19,630 nucleotides of DNA from CAZTAO01 sp964611645 (GTDB lineage Bacteria > Armatimonadota > UBA5829): assembly GCA_964611645.1 (NCBI GenBank), contig CAZTAO010000072.1, forward strand, positions 1-19,630. The letters are read 5' to 3'. Positions 1-7,417 of this stretch are shown in pieces. Numbering within the stretch: the stretch's first letter is position 1; each line of letters begins with the position of its first letter. Position numbers and translations under genes: made by a program. The notes under the pieces are model-generated. The model searched no databases and had not been told where the DNA came from. It was given only the letters and a program-made list of their open reading frames with translations.

Positions 1-1391
1 GTCACCTGGACTTTGTCTACAATGGCGGGGTAGTCGTTCATCAGCTTGGCGTGCAAAATCTCTCCCAAGTGCGCGATCTTGAAGCCGCGCTCCTTGGCGT
101 TCTTGCTGATCCTGATCCAGATAATATCGCGCTGGCCCATGTGCCAGATGCCTTCAGCGCCGTTGATCAGGTGGTGAATCTGTCGTTCGAGAATCGACTC
201 GAAGTCCGGCTGCATCTTTCGACCAGCCACCTCGACCCATATCCCCAGCGGCAGCGCGGTGCCTTCTTCGATGTCGTCCACTTCAGGCCCGACCACGGTT
301 ATCTTGCCGTCCTGGACTTCATCCAGATCGAGCGTCGTCACATACTCAAACGCAGGAGTCCGGTTTCCGCCGAACTCGACGAAAGTCTGCTCCTTGCGGA
401 TTCGCTCGCCCTCGAAAGCAGCGCCAAATGCCACGGGAATCGGCACCTTGGTGATCTTGACCTTGCAGCCCCTGACCTCCAACGCCTTCTCCACGATATG
501 CTCGTGAGGAACGCTGGAAACCACGTGCTCGTAGGTGCAGATGCCTGTAGGCAGTATCTGTGGGATGGCGGTGTCGGCGATGGTCGGGAACCCGTAGGAT
601 ATCGCGCCGGCTGCGGCTGCATATTTGACTTCGTCCACTTCGCCCAGCGCCAGCACGAACGCGAATATCCTGTCTTTGTTGTACTTCAGGTTCCGAGCGT
701 AGTCTCCGGGCTGGACCCCACCAAACGACAGCGCGGCCCTGTTGGCAAACCCCAGGGCGTAGATAGCTGCAGACGTTTCCTTCCCGAATGGAACAAGCCG
801 GGTGTCCCAGCCAACCTCAACTCCAGCCTCGACCAACTGCTCGGAGAACGAGACCCCGTTGACGTGGCCCGCCATGAAGACGTAAAGGTTCTTCTCCTGG
901 AGTTCCCGCGCTATCTTGACCGCTATCTCCTTGTTGGGAGCAGCCCCGACAACCGCCGCAAACCCGGGAGCGGACCCATCGACAAACTCGATGCCGCGTT
1001 CCCGAATGATCACGTCGCTCGCCGCGCCGAGCCAGATTCCGTTAACAGGGTGGGGGCCCAGCAGGTACTTGCACGCTTCGATCATCTCGAATGCGAAGAG
1101 TGTGGCCATTCCGGCGTCCAGTGTGGAACCCAGATACGGCAGCCAGACATTCTCGGAAACCTTGCACGGAAGCAGCGTTCTGCATTCCTCAAGCACAGGC
1201 TCCATGTCCGAGAGCCTCTCTACCTGGACACCCAAGAGGGAGTTGATTACCGGCAGTGAGTAGGTGGTATCAGGGAAAGCGACTGGGAAATCAGCGCCCT
1301 TTTCCGCGATAGCCCGCGCGACAATCTCCTCGGCTTCCTTGACCACTTTGTATGCGCCCTGAATCGCGGACGCCGCTATTATCTTGCTCAT
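1..1391 (-). CDS. acsB: Acetyl-CoA synthase beta subunit (CODH/ACS complex), N-terminal part, cut by window edge
   Basis: Translating the minus strand from the ATG at 1391 gives an open frame of 463 codons that runs off the left edge. It reads like the N-terminal CODH-binding domain and start of the middle domain of bacterial AcsB; stretches such as FAFVLALGEVDEVKYAAAAG and GAISYGFPTIADTAIPQ are typical. AcsB makes acetyl-CoA from CO, CoA and the methyl group carried by the corrinoid iron-sulfur protein, in the cytoplasm. The full protein is about 730 residues in Moorella, so the A-cluster cysteines (about 500-600) lie outside the window. The ATG shares one base with the TAA stop of the upstream CODH gene (TAATG), and an AGGGA lies just upstream, so translation is probably coupled. 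Archaeal-type ACS lacks this N-terminal domain, so this is the bacterial form. I saw no frameshift. Confidence 0.93.
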   Translation of the reverse strand, partial: MSKIIAASAIQGAYKVVKEAEEIVARAIAEKGADFPVAFPDTTYSLPVINSLLGVQVERLSDMEPVLEECRTLLPCKVSENVWLPYLGSTLDAGMATLFAFEMIEACKYLLGPHPVNGIWLGAASDVIIRERGIEFVDGSAPGFAAVVGAAPNKEIAVKIARELQEKNLYVFMAGHVNGVSFSEQLVEAGVEVGWDTRLVPFGKETSAAIYALGFANRAALSFGGVQPGDYARNLKYNKDRIFAFVLALGEVDEVKYAAAAGAISYGFPTIADTAIPQILPTGICTYEHVVSSVPHEHIVEKALEVRGCKVKITKVPIPVAFGAAFEGERIRKEQTFVEFGGNRTPAFEYVTTLDLDEVQDGKITVVGPEVDDIEEGTALPLGIWVEVAGRKMQPDFESILERQIHHLINGAEGIWHMGQRDIIWIRISKNAKERGFKIAHLGEILHAKLMNDYPAIVDKVQV

Positions 1392-3340
1392 TACAGTTCC
1401 CTGCGCTCCTTCATATCAAGGAGTTTGCGCTCTCGCTGCTTGTTGATTCCAAGCGCGTCTCTCTTTTTCTCGATGTGCTCAAGCATCTTCCCTGCAGCTT
1501 CCATCGGATCGGATATCCAGGCAAACTTCCCGCCTACGATGTCCTCAAGGCCCTCGGTCAGCAGCTTGTTCACATTCTCGCTGCCCTCCACGTAGAATGG
1601 ATGCCCCAGCACAACATACAGCCCGCTGGCAACGAAGTAGTTGGCGATGGCGACTGCCTTTTCGCTCATCCACTCAGGCGCCGCCCCCGCAACCGGCAGG
1701 TCGGAGAGGTCTTCTCCCAACCCGCCTTCGGCCAAGACGTATGTCGCAGCCATTAGTATGCGGCTATTGTCCACGCACGATCCCATATGCAGCACCGGCG
1801 GAATGCCGACCGCCTCACAAACTTCTCTCAGGCTCGGCCCGGCCATTTCCAGCGCCGCCTCGGGGGTCAGCAGGCCTGCCTTGGCGCAGGCGATTGCGGA
1901 GCACCCGGTTTGGAGCACCAGCACGTTGTTCTTGATGAGTTCCTCGACCAGCTTCACGTGGTAGTCGTCGGTGTTGGACTTGGGGTTGCTGCAGCCGACT
2001 ATTCCAGCTATGCCCCGGATGCGGCCGTCGATGATGGCGTCGTTGAGAGGGCGGAACGTGTGCCGGAACCGGCCACCGAGCATGTGGTATATAGTCTCAT
2101 TGGAGAACCCGGCCACCAGGTCCATCGAGTGATCTGGTATCTTGACTTTGCCCTGGTCGCGCTTAGCGAAGTTGTCGATGGCATCCGTGATCAGGCGCTT
2201 GGCGTGTTCGTAGCCGTGCTGGACTTCAAATGTAATCTGCTCGGCGTCGAAAGTCTGCGCGATCTCGGAGGTGCTGACCAGCTTGGTGTGGAAGCATTTG
2301 CTTACCTCCGCCAGACTCGGCATGACGCACTGCACGTCCACGATCATCATTTCGACCGCGCCGGTGAGAATTGCCAACTCCTGCTGCATGAAGCTTCCTG
2401 CAATCGGCAAGCCGTGCCGCATGAGGACTTCGTTTGCAGTGCAGCAGATGCCCGCCAGATTGATGCCTGCAGCGCCCTTGGCCTTTGCGTATGCCAGAAT
2501 CTCCGGGTCGGTTGAGGCTATCGCCAGCATCTCGGACAGCGTAGGCTCGTGGCCGTGAACTATGATATTTACCTTCTCAGTGGAAAGCACCCCAAGGTTG
2601 ACCTTGCTCCGCACCGGCTGAGGCGTGCCGAAGAGAATGTCTGAAGCGATGGTCGCGGCCATCGACCCGACCCAACCGTCCGCGAGGCTGCACTTCAGCC
2701 CGCCCATTATGAGGTGGCGGTAGTCATGGTCGACGCCCATGTGGGTCCGGTGCATAAGCTCAACAACCGATGAATCGATACCGTGCGGCTGAATTTCCAA
2801 CTTCTCCCAGAGCGCCTGCCTCTTGAGCGGAGCGAGCTTGAGGGTGGGGTTTGGATCGTCGGAGTAGGCAAACTGCTTGAGGAAGAAGTCCGCCAGGTCG
2901 CCCGCGATATCAAGGTCATCGCGGTCCGCAGTCTCGATCCCGAACTCCTCGGCCCATTCCCGCAGCATTCGCGGGTCGGCTATCTTGTACTGCCCGCCTT
3001 TGCCCTGGGAGACAAGCTTCAGGGTCTTGACCACCATTCTGCCGTGGTCGGAGTGGGCGGCCGTTCCGGCGGCGATCTCCCGGAGGAGGTTGCGAGCGGT
3101 GATGGTATCCGCATCCGCTCCGCAGATCCCCAGCGGAGCCTTTGGGGTAATCCTGCACGGCCCCATGTGGCACAGCCTGCAGCATACGCCGGTCATCCCG
3201 AACTTGCACTGAGGCTGCTGAGTCTTGTACCTGTCCCAGACAGTGCTCACGCCCTCACATTGGGCATGCTCAACCATCTCATTGATCGCGCCGTCTATAG
3301 AGACCGCGACCGCTTCTTTCTTTTCGTCAATTACCGTCAT
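1391..3340 (-). CDS. acsA: Anaerobic Ni-Fe carbon monoxide dehydrogenase catalytic subunit
   Basis: A 649-residue protein of normal length for CooS/AcsA. It interconverts CO2 and CO and passes CO to acetyl-CoA synthase. D- and B-cluster cysteines are visible at C45, C53, C54, C57, C62 and C73 (GVCCRLCHMGPCRI). Expected C-cluster ligands are present: histidine in VHGHEP (262-264), C299/C300, C338, C450 (GIVGCSNPK), C480 (QTGCSAIAC) and C522 (MGSCVDNSR). The catalytic histidine region is AHSDHGR (96-101) and the catalytic lysine is probably K561 in SEKAVAIANYF. All metal sites look intact, so it should be active. The start is the ATG at 3340; an AAGGAG lies 13 bases upstream, a rather long spacing. 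The gene is followed directly by acsB, which favours the acetyl-CoA-synthesis role (AcsA) over a stand-alone CooS. Confidence 0.96.
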   Translation of the reverse strand: MTVIDEKKEAVAVSIDGAINEMVEHAQCEGVSTVWDRYKTQQPQCKFGMTGVCCRLCHMGPCRITPKAPLGICGADADTITARNLLREIAAGTAAHSDHGRMVVKTLKLVSQGKGGQYKIADPRMLREWAEEFGIETADRDDLDIAGDLADFFLKQFAYSDDPNPTLKLAPLKRQALWEKLEIQPHGIDSSVVELMHRTHMGVDHDYRHLIMGGLKCSLADGWVGSMAATIASDILFGTPQPVRSKVNLGVLSTEKVNIIVHGHEPTLSEMLAIASTDPEILAYAKAKGAAGINLAGICCTANEVLMRHGLPIAGSFMQQELAILTGAVEMMIVDVQCVMPSLAEVSKCFHTKLVSTSEIAQTFDAEQITFEVQHGYEHAKRLITDAIDNFAKRDQGKVKIPDHSMDLVAGFSNETIYHMLGGRFRHTFRPLNDAIIDGRIRGIAGIVGCSNPKSNTDDYHVKLVEELIKNNVLVLQTGCSAIACAKAGLLTPEAALEMAGPSLREVCEAVGIPPVLHMGSCVDNSRILMAATYVLAEGGLGEDLSDLPVAGAAPEWMSEKAVAIANYFVASGLYVVLGHPFYVEGSENVNKLLTEGLEDIVGGKFAWISDPMEAAGKMLEHIEKKRDALGINKQRERKLLDMKERREL

Positions 3341-3486
3341 AACCCGCTGGTGACTCCTTCTTGGTTTTTCGGGATATGAGGGGCGAAAACTGGCTCTCGA
3401 TCAGCGCACTTCACTTCCGACCGCCCCGGATATCCCGAAACGACTGCTCTATACACCCGACTCTGCTTTCGGGATTTCCACTTTGT
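3341..3486. other. Intergenic region with paired inverted repeats between cooC-like gene and acsA
   Basis: This 146-base gap is much longer than the other junctions in the operon. It holds three of the four TTTCGGGAT arms described separately, plus the AAGGAG upstream of acsA. I see no open frame with a recognisable product and no convincing independent promoter. Confidence 0.6.
3367..3440 (-). repeat. Long inverted repeat (hairpin A) in the acsA leader
   Basis: TTTCGGGATAT at 3367-3377 is the exact reverse complement of ATATCCCGAAA at 3430-3440. Inside it, GGGGCG (3380-3385) pairs with CGCCCC (3422-3427) after a 2x2 mismatch, giving 17 paired bases around a 36-base loop. The structure ends 26 bases before the acsA start codon in the direction of transcription. 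It could be an mRNA stabiliser, an attenuator or a protein-binding inverted repeat. There is no U-tract of the kind seen in an intrinsic terminator. Confidence 0.7.
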
Positions 3487-3500
3487 TCAAATCCCGAAAG
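3466..3500 (-). repeat. Perfect 12-bp inverted repeat (hairpin B) over the cooC-like stop codon
   Basis: CTTTCGGGATTT (3466-3477) and AAATCCCGAAAG (3489-3500) are perfect reverse complements separated by 11 bases. On the minus-strand transcript the first arm is made of the last codons (SFGI) of the cooC-like gene and the TGA stop starts at the arm-loop edge. The arms carry the same core as hairpin A and nearly the same as hairpin C. Confidence 0.75.
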
Positions 3501-4257
3501 ACCCTCCGGCGACTCTCTCCAATATGCTGTCCATCGTTGTCCGCGCCGCTGACCCGCCTGACACGCGCGCAATCGGTTCGCCGCTGCCGTCGGTGTCCGC
3601 GATTTCCTGGTCCATCGGCAGGACCCCAAGCAAATCCAACCCGCTGGCTTCAACTGCGGCTCTCACGCCGTCCGGCAGCACTCCACCAGGCACGCGGTTG
3701 ACTATCAGGCCTCTGAAGCTGACCGGCGTTCCCATCTCGGTCGCCAACTCGTTGATGCGCTTGGCGGTATTGACTCCCCGCACAGTGCAGTCGGACACGA
3801 TGAACAGGCAATCGATGCTGAGGACCGTGCGGCGGGAAATGTGCTCCATACCTGCTTCGCTGTCTATCACGACTGCTTTGTAGTTCTCGGCAACCTTCTT
3901 CAGAACATCGCGCAGGACATTGTTTGCGTAACAATAGCAGCCCGGCCCTTCCGGCCTGCCCATGACCACGAGGTCGTAGCCGCTCTCCTCGACAAGAGCG
4001 TTCTGGACGCAGATGTCGAGATACTCCTGCTTTCCGATCCCGCTCAGTTCGGCCACTTTGTTCCGCGCGTCTTCACGGATGCCGCCGACTGTTGCCGCGA
4101 ACTCGACCCCAAGCGCTTCGTTGAGGTTGGCGTTTGAATCGGCGTCGACGGCCAGCACCGGCACTATGCCCTTGGCGACGAGCCACTGTATGACAAAGGT
4201 GGAGATGGTAGTTTTGCCGACTCCGCCTTTGCCGGTTACCGCAATCGTGAATGCCAT
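3487..4257 (-). CDS. cooC: CooC/AcsF-type nickel-maturation ATPase (second copy, next to acsA)
   Basis: A 256-residue MinD/SIMIBI-class P-loop ATPase. The deviant Walker A motif GKGGVGKTT is at 9-17, switch I VDADSNANL near 37-45 and switch II IDSEAGMEH at 131-139. The CXC pair C107/C109 (GPGCYCYAN) is the feature that, in CooC, binds metal between two subunits of the dimer. CooC and AcsF use ATP hydrolysis to help insert nickel into CODH or ACS. The start is the ATG at 4257, two bases after the stop of the methionine synthase gene; acsA follows. Its position suggests CODH or ACS maturation, but sequence alone does not tell CooC from AcsF. The last codons form one arm of hairpin B. Confidence 0.88.
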   Translation of the reverse strand: MAFTIAVTGKGGVGKTTISTFVIQWLVAKGIVPVLAVDADSNANLNEALGVEFAATVGGIREDARNKVAELSGIGKQEYLDICVQNALVEESGYDLVVMGRPEGPGCYCYANNVLRDVLKKVAENYKAVVIDSEAGMEHISRRTVLSIDCLFIVSDCTVRGVNTAKRINELATEMGTPVSFRGLIVNRVPGGVLPDGVRAAVEASGLDLLGVLPMDQEIADTDGSGEPIARVSGGSAARTTMDSILERVAGGSFGI

Positions 4258-4259
4258 TG

Positions 4260-5321
4260 TTAGCTCATTCGCTCCTGCAGCGCTTTGCTCAGTTGGCCGA
4301 GTAGTGAGAAGACTTTCTCAGCGTCAGCTACCGGCAGGCTGCCGGTTCCGCAGGAGGGGGTGACGAACGCCTGGTCGGTGATGAGCTTCTTGTCCAACCC
4401 GGTGGCCTTGGCGAGGTTGTCTACAACAGCGTCGAACTTCTCGATCAGCGACTCGACAGTCTGCGCTTGGATCTTCTCGCTGTTGGTCGGGACAACTCCC
4501 CACGCCAGGTACTTGCCGGCTTCCAGGTGCCGCTTGACCGCCTCGGGATACAGGGCAATGGTCTCGCCGAAGTCGAACGCGTCGAAGTTCACAATGTCTA
4601 CTCCGGCATCGATGAGGATGGACCATTCTGTGTTGCCGCAGCAGTGGATGCCAGCCAGCGCGCCTTCGGCATGAACGGCTTCTATGACTTCGTTGAGCGT
4701 TGCGACAACGTCTTCGCGTGCTACGCTGACATAAGTGGAGGAACCAAAGGCAGACAGGATCGGCTCGTCGATGAAGCAGATGATGTTGTCCGCGTATGAC
4801 TTGAACTTGCGAATCTGCCAGCGGCACTTCATGCTCAGGCCCTTGACCACGGCATCTTTGTAGATATCGTTGTAGTAGATGGCGCGCTTGTTTTCGTCCA
4901 CGATAGTCAGGCCGAAGCTGACGGGGCCGGTGGTCTGCACTTTCACGAACGGCCGCGTGCCGCCTGCTGCCTGCAGAGCTTTCTCCAGGGCGTAGATGCC
5001 TTTGGAGAAGTCCGGGCTGATGGCGAACGCGTCCACGTTGTCCATCGCGAACTCTTCCATGAACTTGCTGATGGCGGCGTACGTCTCATCGGTTGTGTCG
5101 ATGTACATGCGCTCTTTCTCGCGGTCGATCACTACATCCGGAAGGCCTTCGGAATACTGCACTTCCATCTGCTCGTTCATTCCCAGCGCCGGAAGCTGAG
5201 GCCAGATCGGGGCGTCGGGTATATTCGCAAGCACGACGCTCACGGCCTGGTCTGCGTCAGTATGGGGAAGACTGCCAATTGCGGTTGCCATACACTTCGG
5301 TGCGAAACTCACTTTGATCAC
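4260..5321 (-). CDS. mesB: Core (folate-independent) methionine synthase, MesB type
   Basis: A protein of about 350 residues resembling only the C-terminal catalytic barrel of MetE (UROD/MetE fold), without the N-terminal folate half of the 750-residue enzyme. Candidate zinc/homocysteine ligands are H226 and C228 (GIHCCGN), an acidic residue around 246-253 and C324 (PSCGTGS). Core methionine synthases of the MesB family occur in anaerobes with the Wood-Ljungdahl pathway and are thought to take methyl groups from the corrinoid iron-sulfur protein. Location inside a CODH/ACS operon fits that. The longest frame starts at the GTG at 5321, but a GGAGAGG lies directly against it. The in-frame GTG at 5312 has proper spacing (about 8 bases) and is the likelier start (350 residues). 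A UroD or corrinoid methyltransferase of other specificity remains possible. Confidence 0.85.
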   Translation of the reverse strand: MIKVSFAPKCMATAIGSLPHTDADQAVSVVLANIPDAPIWPQLPALGMNEQMEVQYSEGLPDVVIDREKERMYIDTTDETYAAISKFMEEFAMDNVDAFAISPDFSKGIYALEKALQAAGGTRPFVKVQTTGPVSFGLTIVDENKRAIYYNDIYKDAVVKGLSMKCRWQIRKFKSYADNIICFIDEPILSAFGSSTYVSVAREDVVATLNEVIEAVHAEGALAGIHCCGNTEWSILIDAGVDIVNFDAFDFGETIALYPEAVKRHLEAGKYLAWGVVPTNSEKIQAQTVESLIEKFDAVVDNLAKATGLDKKLITDQAFVTPSCGTGSLPVADAEKVFSLLGQLSKALQERMS

Positions 5322-5342
5322 CTCTCCATTTGTCTCGTTGGT

Positions 5343-5378
5343 GTTTCGGCATTTGAGCCGCAGCGGAAATGCCGAAAC
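5343..5378 (-). repeat. Perfect 12-bp inverted repeat (hairpin C) between the first cooC-like gene and mesB
   Basis: GTTTCGGCATTT (5343-5354) and AAATGCCGAAAC (5367-5378) are exact reverse complements around a 12-base GC-rich loop. Compared with hairpin B, one G-C pair in the stem is switched to C-G on both arms, so pairing is kept while sequence changes. It lies about 20 bases upstream of the mesB start region and just after the stop of the upstream gene. Confidence 0.75.
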
Positions 5379-5388
5379 TATGCTGTTC

Positions 5389-6231
5389 CTAGAATTCCTT
5401 CTCCAAGCTACTCTTGATAAGCCTGAATGGCTCGATTAGCTCTTCCATGCCGGTGTCCAACACACACAGCCCCTGCCGCTCAGCATCGATAATCCGGCGG
5501 TCGTAGGGGATAACGCCAAGAATGCTGACTCCCGGCAACTGGCCCTGGACCCACTCGGCATCCTTCTCTGCGTCGGTTGACTTGTTGATCACAACTCCGA
5601 ACTGCTTGATGCCCAACTTCGCGGCCATTTCTGTGACCCGGATAGCCGTATCCACGCTCCGCTGCCCTGGCTCCACGACACCGATCATCACATCCACGCC
5701 CATCGCGGTGCCGCGGCCCAAGTGCTCGATGCCGGCTTCCATATCCAGGATCACCACCTCATTGCTGCGCAATACTATCTCGCGCACCAGGGTCTTCAGC
5801 AGCACGCTTTCCGGGCACGCGCACCCACTGCCGGCTTTCTGAGACGCGCCAAGGACCACGAGGTTGACGCCCGCATGCTCCACGCCGTACTTCTCGGCGA
5901 TACCAGTCACGTCGGGATTCAGGCTGAAGACCTGGCCAAACTGGCCCGCCTTCGCGCCCGTGCGCTCCTCGATAAGTTGGCGCTCCTGGGAAATGGTGTG
6001 GACCTTGTCGAGCAGTTCAAACGGCAAACCTAAAGCAGAAGCGAGGTTTGCATCGGGGTCTGCATCTACTGCGAGGACCTTACTCCCATCAACCGCAAAA
6101 AGCCTGGCTAACACGCCGGAAAGAGTGGATTTGCCTACTCCACCCTTTCCCGATACAGCAATCTTCAAGAGTTGGTCTCTTTCACGATGAAGCCCCCAGC
6201 GCTTGGCTGCGGGCTGCATACTGCCTTCCAT
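5389..6231 (-). CDS. CooC/AcsF-type nickel-maturation ATPase (first gene of the operon)
   Basis: A MinD-like ATPase of up to 280 residues. Walker A GKGGVGKST is at 28-36, switch I VDADPDANL at 55-63, switch II LDMEAGIEH at 162-170 and the CXC pair is C137/C139 (GSGCACPES). It is clearly diverged from the CooC-like gene two places downstream, suggesting a split of work, for example one for CODH and one for acetyl-CoA synthase. The start is uncertain. The ATG at 6231 would be almost exactly at the predicted transcription start. The ATG at 6219 has GGAAGG just upstream. A TTG at 6168 would give the usual family beginning (LKIAVSGKGG). The first 20 or so residues of the long version do not look like a CooC N-terminus. 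I favour 6219 or 6168. Confidence 0.88.
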   Translation of the reverse strand: MEGSMQPAAKRWGLHRERDQLLKIAVSGKGGVGKSTLSGVLARLFAVDGSKVLAVDADPDANLASALGLPFELLDKVHTISQERQLIEERTGAKAGQFGQVFSLNPDVTGIAEKYGVEHAGVNLVVLGASQKAGSGCACPESVLLKTLVREIVLRSNEVVILDMEAGIEHLGRGTAMGVDVMIGVVEPGQRSVDTAIRVTEMAAKLGIKQFGVVINKSTDAEKDAEWVQGQLPGVSILGVIPYDRRIIDAERQGLCVLDTGMEELIEPFRLIKSSLEKEF

Positions 6232-6239
6232 CTGATATC

Positions 6240-6268
6240 ATTCTACATCTTGTCATTGGGGCATTCAA
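6240..6268 (-). promoter_or_regulatory. Predicted sigma-70-type promoter of the CODH/ACS operon
   Basis: On the minus strand, -35 TTGAAT (6268-6263), a 17-base spacer and -10 TAGAAT (6245-6240, five of six matches to TATAAT). Transcription should begin around 6230-6234, at or next to the ATG at 6231, which bears on the choice of start codon. Confidence 0.55.
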
Positions 6269-6349
6269 TACTTTAGGCTCGATTCGCTACCAAATTACCA
6301 CGTGATACGAAGTTACAAAAGGTTCCGTGCGGGCGTTCCGAGACTGCGT

Positions 6350-6378
6350 TTGAATTCCCGCTATCAGGCTGTTATACT
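6350..6378 (+). promoter_or_regulatory. Predicted sigma-70-type promoter of the prenyltransferase operon
   Basis: -35 TTGAAT (6350-6355), a 17-base spacer and -10 TATACT (6373-6378, five of six matches). Transcription should begin near 6385, giving a leader of about 14 bases that holds the AAGGAG (6387-6392) six bases before the ATG at 6399. It uses the same -35 and spacer length as the divergent promoter. Confidence 0.65.
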
Positions 6379-6398
6379 CAGGCTGCAAGGAGACGGTA

Positions 6399-7370
6399 AT
6401 GGCTGCTGTGGCTTTCGCGCGAGCATACATCAAGTCGATGCGTCTGTACTATGCCTTTGTAACGGGCATCGCTGGATGGGTGGGGGTTTCCTTCTACCAC
6501 TGGCTCCGCCCCGACCAGGTGAACTGGGTCCGCAGTTCGGTAATCCTGGCCATGCTTTTTCTGGGCTGGGGCATCAACCAGATCGTCAATGACTACCTCG
6601 GCCTGCCCGAGGACCGCATCAACGCCCCCAACAGGCCAATGGTCACCGGCGAGCTCAACGCCAAGGCGGCTATGTGGCTGACCTTCGTCTTGCTGCTTGG
6701 TGTGAGCATTGTCTCCTGGTTCCTCAACCCCTGGTCGCTGGTCCCCATCGTTTTGGGGGTTCTCCTGAATGTGCTCTACGAATACGCCAAGGCGTGGTCG
6801 CTGATAGGCAACCTGGTTTTCGGTCTGTCTATTGCTATGTGTACGGCCTATGGCTTCCTCGCGGCGGGGCCGCTACCTCATCCGGTCTTCACCCTCAACC
6901 GCGTCTGCGCTTTCCTGCTGGTTGCGCTGCTCAACGGCCTCATGACCTACTACACTTACTTCAAGGACTACCACGGCGACCTGCAGGCGGGCAAGAGGAC
7001 ATTCATCGTGAAGCACGGGCTGGAGAAAGCCCGCAGCGCCGGAATAATCGGGGCGTTTCTGCCGACCATCGCCTACGGCGTCTTCATAGCAATGGGGTGG
7101 ATGACTCCCGAGGATGTTCTCTACAAGCAGCAGTTTATCTTCTGCGGACTGATGACCATCTTCCTTCAGTTGTGGACGGCGGTACTGTATTACCGCAGCC
7201 CCACCGGAGAGCGCACCTACTTCAGCCTGGTGACCAACATCCGGGCGTGCGTGGCTGGGCAGGTGACCCTGATCGCTATCTTCAACGGAACCCTGGCGCT
7301 GTATCTGTTCTCCGCGAGCTACGTGCTGATTGGGTTTCTGTTTGATTTGTATAAGGACTGCAGGGCGTGA
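6399..7370 (+). CDS. UbiA-family membrane prenyltransferase
   Basis: A 323-residue integral membrane protein, about the usual length, with around eight or nine hydrophobic segments. The first Asp-rich motif of the family is clear: NDYLGLPED at 64-72, then RINAPNRPMVTGE. The second is DYHGD at 190-194. These bind magnesium and the prenyl diphosphate. The family attaches polyprenyl chains to aromatic acids, quinone precursors, haem, chlorophyllide or glycerol phosphate; the acceptor cannot be read from sequence. The start is well supported by AAGGAG six bases upstream and a promoter just before it. It opens a run of seven co-directional genes with several lipid-type enzymes, so a membrane lipid or quinone-like product is more likely than haem. 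Confidence 0.9.
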   Translation: MAAVAFARAYIKSMRLYYAFVTGIAGWVGVSFYHWLRPDQVNWVRSSVILAMLFLGWGINQIVNDYLGLPEDRINAPNRPMVTGELNAKAAMWLTFVLLLGVSIVSWFLNPWSLVPIVLGVLLNVLYEYAKAWSLIGNLVFGLSIAMCTAYGFLAAGPLPHPVFTLNRVCAFLLVALLNGLMTYYTYFKDYHGDLQAGKRTFIVKHGLEKARSAGIIGAFLPTIAYGVFIAMGWMTPEDVLYKQQFIFCGLMTIFLQLWTAVLYYRSPTGERTYFSLVTNIRACVAGQVTLIAIFNGTLALYLFSASYVLIGFLFDLYKDCRA

Positions 7371-7371
7371 C

Positions 7372-7417
7372 GAACCGGTTCTGAGTTTTGGGTTCTGAGT
7401 TCTGAGTTGGGAATTGG
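7372..7417 (+). repeat. Short degenerate tandem repeat of TTCTGAGTT type in the gap after the prenyltransferase
   Basis: After a 10-base palindrome GAACCGGTTC (7372-7381), the gap contains three copies of GTTCTGAG/TTCTGAGTT and then GTTGGGAATTGG, immediately before or covering the start region of the next gene. It looks like the short simple repeats scattered between genes in some bacterial genomes. Confidence 0.55.

Noticed and set aside
51..1259. A 402-codon open frame on the plus strand
   Set aside because: It is antisense to acsB, which shows clear family sequence; no domain or ribosome site supports it.
1787..2515. A 242-codon plus-strand frame
   Set aside because: Antisense to the CODH gene, whose metal-ligand motifs are all in the other strand.
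4260..5321. Uroporphyrinogen decarboxylase
   Set aside because: Same fold, but the HxC...C ligand set and CODH/ACS context fit a core methionine synthase better.
3341..5378. CRISPR array or intrinsic terminators for the TTTCGGGAT repeats
   Set aside because: The arms are too short, alternate in orientation and are not evenly spaced; no T-run follows the stems.
6232..6398. Cobalamin or other riboswitch in the divergent region
   Set aside because: Predicted leaders are about 0-14 bases, too short for an aptamer, and no known aptamer core is visible.
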